Origin: Candidatus Scotarchaeum otlingeri
Lineage (GTDB): Archaea; Thermoproteota; Nitrososphaeria; Geothermarchaeales; JDFR-13
NCBI GenBank assembly: GCA_002011075.2
Contig: MTMA02000006.1
Span: forward strand, 1,232,599-1,296,598
DNA: 64,000 nt
Direction: 5' to 3'
In this document: one piece after another, positions 61,186-64,000 of the stretch
How the letters are laid out: each line of letters begins with the position of its first letter
Numbering within the stretch: position 1 is the stretch's first letter
The notes under the pieces: model-generated
Seen by the model: only the letters and a program-made list of their open reading frames with translations
Database searches by the model: none
What the model was told of the DNA's origin: nothing
Made by a program: the position numbers and the translations under genes

Positions 61186-62154
61186 TCACCTATATAACCA
61201 GCATGATACGAAGTGCTCCTTAGCTATCTCAAAGAATGGGGGCTCCTCCTTCCGACATATATCCATTACCATGGGACATCTATCAGCAAATCGGCATCCA
61301 ACGGGAGGATTTCTTAAGTCGGGAGGTAAGCCTGGAATATAATTAAGTTTTTTCTCGCCGAGTTTGGGGATGCTGGCTATTAAGCCTTGAGTATATGGAT
61401 GAGAGGGCGCCGAAAATATTACGTCGCTTTTACCTAATTCGGCAACTTTTCCTGCATACATCACCATAAGTCTATCAACAACTTCAGCCATGATACTTAA
61501 ATCGTGGGAGATAAGGATTAATGTGACCCCAAGCTCTCTTCTTAATTTCTTTAATAAATTGAGAATTTGTGCTTGGACAATGACATCTAAAGCTGTTGTA
61601 GGCTCATCAGCTATTATGATATCGGGATTTAGAATTAAAGCCATAGCGATCATTACTCTTTGTTTCATTCCTCCGCTTAACTCATGAGGATATCTTCGTA
61701 TTATCTCTGGACTAAGACCGACAAGTGGAAGTATCTCCTGTACTTTATTGAGGGCCTCTTTATAACTTATTGCTGTATGTATTGTCAAGGGCTCGGCCAA
61801 TTGTTTTCCAATAGTATAGACTGGGGTTAATGCATTCATTGCCCCTTGGAAAACCATACTAATTTTTCTCCATCTTACTTTTTTACGAAGATCAGATTCA
61901 TTTAGCTTAGCTACATCCACATTATCAATAAGTATATGGCCGTCTACTATTCTACCTGGGGGAGGCACTAGATTTATAAGGCCATATCCAAGTGTAGATT
62001 TGCCACAACCGGATTCTCCTGCGATTCCTAGAGCCTCACCCCTATATAATGAGAAATCAACTTTATCAACTGCTTTTACAGTTCCTCCTGATGTAAAGTA
62101 ATATACTTTTAGTCCTTCTACACTCAATAGCTTTTCAGACATCTTTATTTGCAC
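61186..62154 (-). CDS. oppD: oligopeptide ABC transporter ATPase (OppD/DppD)
   Basis: The product has 322 residues. Walker A is GESGCGKSTLG, the Q-loop MVFQGAMNALTP, the signature LSGGMKQRVMIA and Walker B IIIADEPTTALDV. The C-terminal oligo_HPY domain contains CRFADRCPMVMDICRKEEPP. An upstream in-frame ATG (MQIKMSEKLLSVEGL) gives a four-residue choice of start. It lies 3 nt after oppC. Confidence 0.93.
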   Translation of the reverse strand: MQIKMSEKLLSVEGLKVYYFTSGGTVKAVDKVDFSLYRGEALGIAGESGCGKSTLGYGLINLVPPPGRIVDGHILIDNVDVAKLNESDLRKKVRWRKISMVFQGAMNALTPVYTIGKQLAEPLTIHTAISYKEALNKVQEILPLVGLSPEIIRRYPHELSGGMKQRVMIAMALILNPDIIIADEPTTALDVIVQAQILNLLKKLRRELGVTLILISHDLSIMAEVVDRLMVMYAGKVAELGKSDVIFSAPSHPYTQGLIASIPKLGEKKLNYIPGLPPDLRNPPVGCRFADRCPMVMDICRKEEPPFFEIAKEHFVSCWLYR

Positions 62155-62157
62155 CTA

Positions 62158-63567
62158 TTATCTTAATAGTCGTGGATTCAAGACCCTATCTAATGCGTTA
62201 CCTACTAATACGAAAGCTAAGCCCGCGATGCTTATCATCAGTCCGGGGGGTATTACCCACCACCACATTCCGGTGAGAACAGCTGAATATTTCTCTGCGT
62301 CATTCAATATTCTGCCCCATGTAACTTCTAATGCTCCCTGGTTACCCAATAGGAAACTTACACCCGCCTCTGTAAGTATAGCTCCAGGGACCGAGAAAGC
62401 GACTAGTGCAAAGGTATAAGGCAAAATCTGTGGAAGAATATATCTACTTATAACCCTCCATGTCGAGAGGCCTATGGCTTTCGCAGAGGTAATATATAGT
62501 TGCTCCCTTATCTGAAGCGCCATACTTCTAATCGTTTTAACGGGACCCGGCCAGGAGAATATGACTAGAAGAAATATCAGGTTCCATACAGAAGGCGTAA
62601 ATACATATGCCAGTATTAATAATAGAGGTAATACAGGTATTGAGATTACGAATTCCTGTATTCGTTGTAATGCTTCGTCGGTCCAACCCCCTACATATGC
62701 ACTTAGTGTACCATATACTAGTGCGATAGCCACGCTTATAATAGCTACGCCTAACCCTATGATTAGAGCGATCCTTGATCCCCATACTATTCCGCCGAAT
62801 AGATCTCTACCTAGGGCGTCGGTTCCCATAATTCCATAAACACTTCCAGCGATAGTTAGTTTGATATCGTTTAAGGTATTCTCCTCTGTCAATCTGTATA
62901 CAATTATATTGAAGATATATTCACCGTTTAATGGCCCTGACCGTCCAAATACTATGCCTTCCTCTGCTACACCGAATACAACATCCATTGGGTTCAGGAC
63001 ACTCAACAATCCTTTCTCAGTTATCTCTCTACGGGTTTCCTCGGTCTCGAACTGTAATCCGAAGACGAATATTTTCTTAGGAGCATCAACGGCACTCCTC
63101 AAGCTTATCTTGACGATAGATTGATCTGATTGTACATCTACTACACGGTATATTCGTAGTCCATCTGGCCTTATTATATCCATAAAGATGACCATCTGAC
63201 TTCCTTCCGTGATATTGGAGAATATATCTATAATAATGTCATATGGCGGTATATCCGCAGTATATTCATACTTAAATGTTATATTATATAGTAATGCTGA
63301 TGGTTGACTAATTTCAGGTGTCAATACTGCTTGAGTTGCGTAGGTCTTATCTCCAAACATATTTATCCATTCTGGTGGGACACCTTTAGGTAAATTTTGG
63401 GCGGCCCAATATGTAGGTTCATACCATTTATAGAACACGTCTGTAGAGCTCAATACAGGTGCAAATATCGCTAATCCAACGAGGAATATAAGAAGGATTA
63501 AGCCAAATATGCCTCCTTTGTATCGCATGAATTCTCTTATTACTCCTCTCCATCCTAGTACATACAT
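62158..63567 (-). CDS. oppC: oligopeptide ABC transporter permease (OppC-like) with large outer insert
   Basis: The product has 469 residues, against about 300 in typical OppC. Helix 1 (GGIFGLILLIFLVGLAIFAP) is followed by an insert of about 170 residues on the outside. Then comes the conserved GTDALGRDLFGGIVWGSRIA motif and five further helices with the EAA-type loop ITSAKAIGLSTWRVISRYIL. The insert may contact the unusually large binding protein; that is inference from size. Confidence 0.9.
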   Translation of the reverse strand: MYVLGWRGVIREFMRYKGGIFGLILLIFLVGLAIFAPVLSSTDVFYKWYEPTYWAAQNLPKGVPPEWINMFGDKTYATQAVLTPEISQPSALLYNITFKYEYTADIPPYDIIIDIFSNITEGSQMVIFMDIIRPDGLRIYRVVDVQSDQSIVKISLRSAVDAPKKIFVFGLQFETEETRREITEKGLLSVLNPMDVVFGVAEEGIVFGRSGPLNGEYIFNIIVYRLTEENTLNDIKLTIAGSVYGIMGTDALGRDLFGGIVWGSRIALIIGLGVAIISVAIALVYGTLSAYVGGWTDEALQRIQEFVISIPVLPLLLILAYVFTPSVWNLIFLLVIFSWPGPVKTIRSMALQIREQLYITSAKAIGLSTWRVISRYILPQILPYTFALVAFSVPGAILTEAGVSFLLGNQGALEVTWGRILNDAEKYSAVLTGMWWWVIPPGLMISIAGLAFVLVGNALDRVLNPRLLR

Positions 63568-63584
63568 TTTCTTTAAATCACCTG

Positions 63585-64000
63585 CTACACTCCGACTTTA
63601 ACTCTGGGATCCAATAAACCATATATAAAGTCTAGTATTAGAACAGCAAATACATACAGGAATGTAGTGATATATACTAATCCCAAGACTACAGGCATAT
63701 CTCCGCTGCTAATAGCCATCCAGTATAGCCTCCCGATTCCTGGCCAAGAGAAAACGGCCTCAGTAATGATCGCTCCACTCAGCGAATATATGAGTGAGAG
63801 TACCATAGAGGTGACAAGTGGCGGACTTGCTGTCCTAAATACATGTCCATATAAGATGCTTCTCTCTGGAACACCTTTGGCCTTAGCTGTAATTACGAAA
63901 TCTTCAGTCATAACATTGGTGACTATGCTTCGAGTCATATATGACCATCCCCCGAAATTAACGAATACTATTGTGATTGTTGGTAAAGCCATATGCCATA
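63585..64000 (-). CDS. oppB: oligopeptide ABC transporter permease (OppB-like), C-terminal part
   Basis: The gene runs off the right edge; the frame stays open to 64000 upstream of the internal Met at 63992. Visible are WHMALPTITIVFVNFGGWSY, the EAA-type loop FVITAKAKGVPERSILYGHV, and the end ILDFIYGLLDPRVKVG, all diagnostic of OppB/DppB. It is the most upstream visible gene of the opp operon. Confidence 0.92.
   Translation of the reverse strand, partial: WHMALPTITIVFVNFGGWSYMTRSIVTNVMTEDFVITAKAKGVPERSILYGHVFRTASPPLVTSMVLSLIYSLSGAIITEAVFSWPGIGRLYWMAISSGDMPVVLGLVYITTFLYVFAVLILDFIYGLLDPRVKVGV

Noticed and set aside
1-64000. CRISPR arrays, rRNA genes, insertion sequences
   Set aside because: No regularly spaced short repeats, no rRNA-like sequence and no transposase ORF were seen. 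C/D-box-like words occurred only inside genes or the tRNA.

Overview
The window comes from a thermophilic archaeon of the phylum Thermoproteota (Crenarchaeota). The evidence is archaeal gene content (Rpo12, a TYW1-type wyosine enzyme, NreA, a HerA-NurA pair, form III RuBisCO, HTH_10 and Lrp-like regulators), a tRNA-Cys with a canonical bulge-helix-bulge intron, and many genes with a TATA box about 25-30 nt before the start codon, as expected for leaderless transcripts. I cannot name the genus from sequence alone.

Layout. Positions 1-2565 hold the end of a probable threonine dehydrogenase, glycine C-acetyltransferase (kbl) and an NAD-kinase-like protein. The tRNA-Cys gene at 2823-2934 is the insertion site of a compact integrated element (2921-18969, about 16 kb). 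It is bounded by a 14-bp direct repeat of the tRNA 3' end, and matching inverted 12-bp motifs lie just inside both ends. The element runs left to right as follows: a PLD nuclease; a divergent wHTH/AbrB control region; small unknown and HTH proteins; a long + strand run of virion-like genes; a P-loop ATPase carrying HTH and PD-(D/E)XK nuclease-like domains; another small membrane protein; and an intact tyrosine integrase on the - strand at the right end. The virion-like genes comprise membrane proteins, a 32-residue Arg/Lys-rich peptide, an 1843-residue membrane-anchored adhesin with a LamG-like domain and Ig-like repeats, and a signal-peptide membrane protein. I read the element as a provirus of a membrane-containing, possibly spindle-shaped, archaeal virus. 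It is the best candidate here for an undescribed system.

Host region 19-36 kb. A DtxR-FeoA regulator and FeoB form an iron operon with a near-ideal DtxR-type operator. A two-subunit heme-copper oxidoreductase that looks like a nitric oxide reductase (no CuA site, Asp in place of a CuB histidine) is followed by an HTH_10 regulator. A split cobalamin-independent methionine synthase precedes a complete phosphate uptake operon (PstS, PstC, PstA, PstB, PhoU). Then come an SDR lacking YxxxK, a CBS protein, an ECF-type S component, a THUMP methyltransferase and a family 5 uracil-DNA glycosylase.

Host region 36-64 kb. This part contains a HerA-NurA pair, TYW1, a tandem PhoU/TrkA-C protein beside form III RuBisCO, NfeD with an SPFH protein, a radical SAM protein with NreA, and class II ribonucleotide reductase. 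It continues with a polyprenol-phosphate glycosyltransferase and WecB-like pair, Rpo12, an Mrr-like nuclease, and a USP, Lrp-RAM and APC permease group. It ends with an oligopeptide ABC transporter (OppB partial, OppC, OppD, OppF and a very large anchored binding protein). I saw no CRISPR array, rRNA or IS element.
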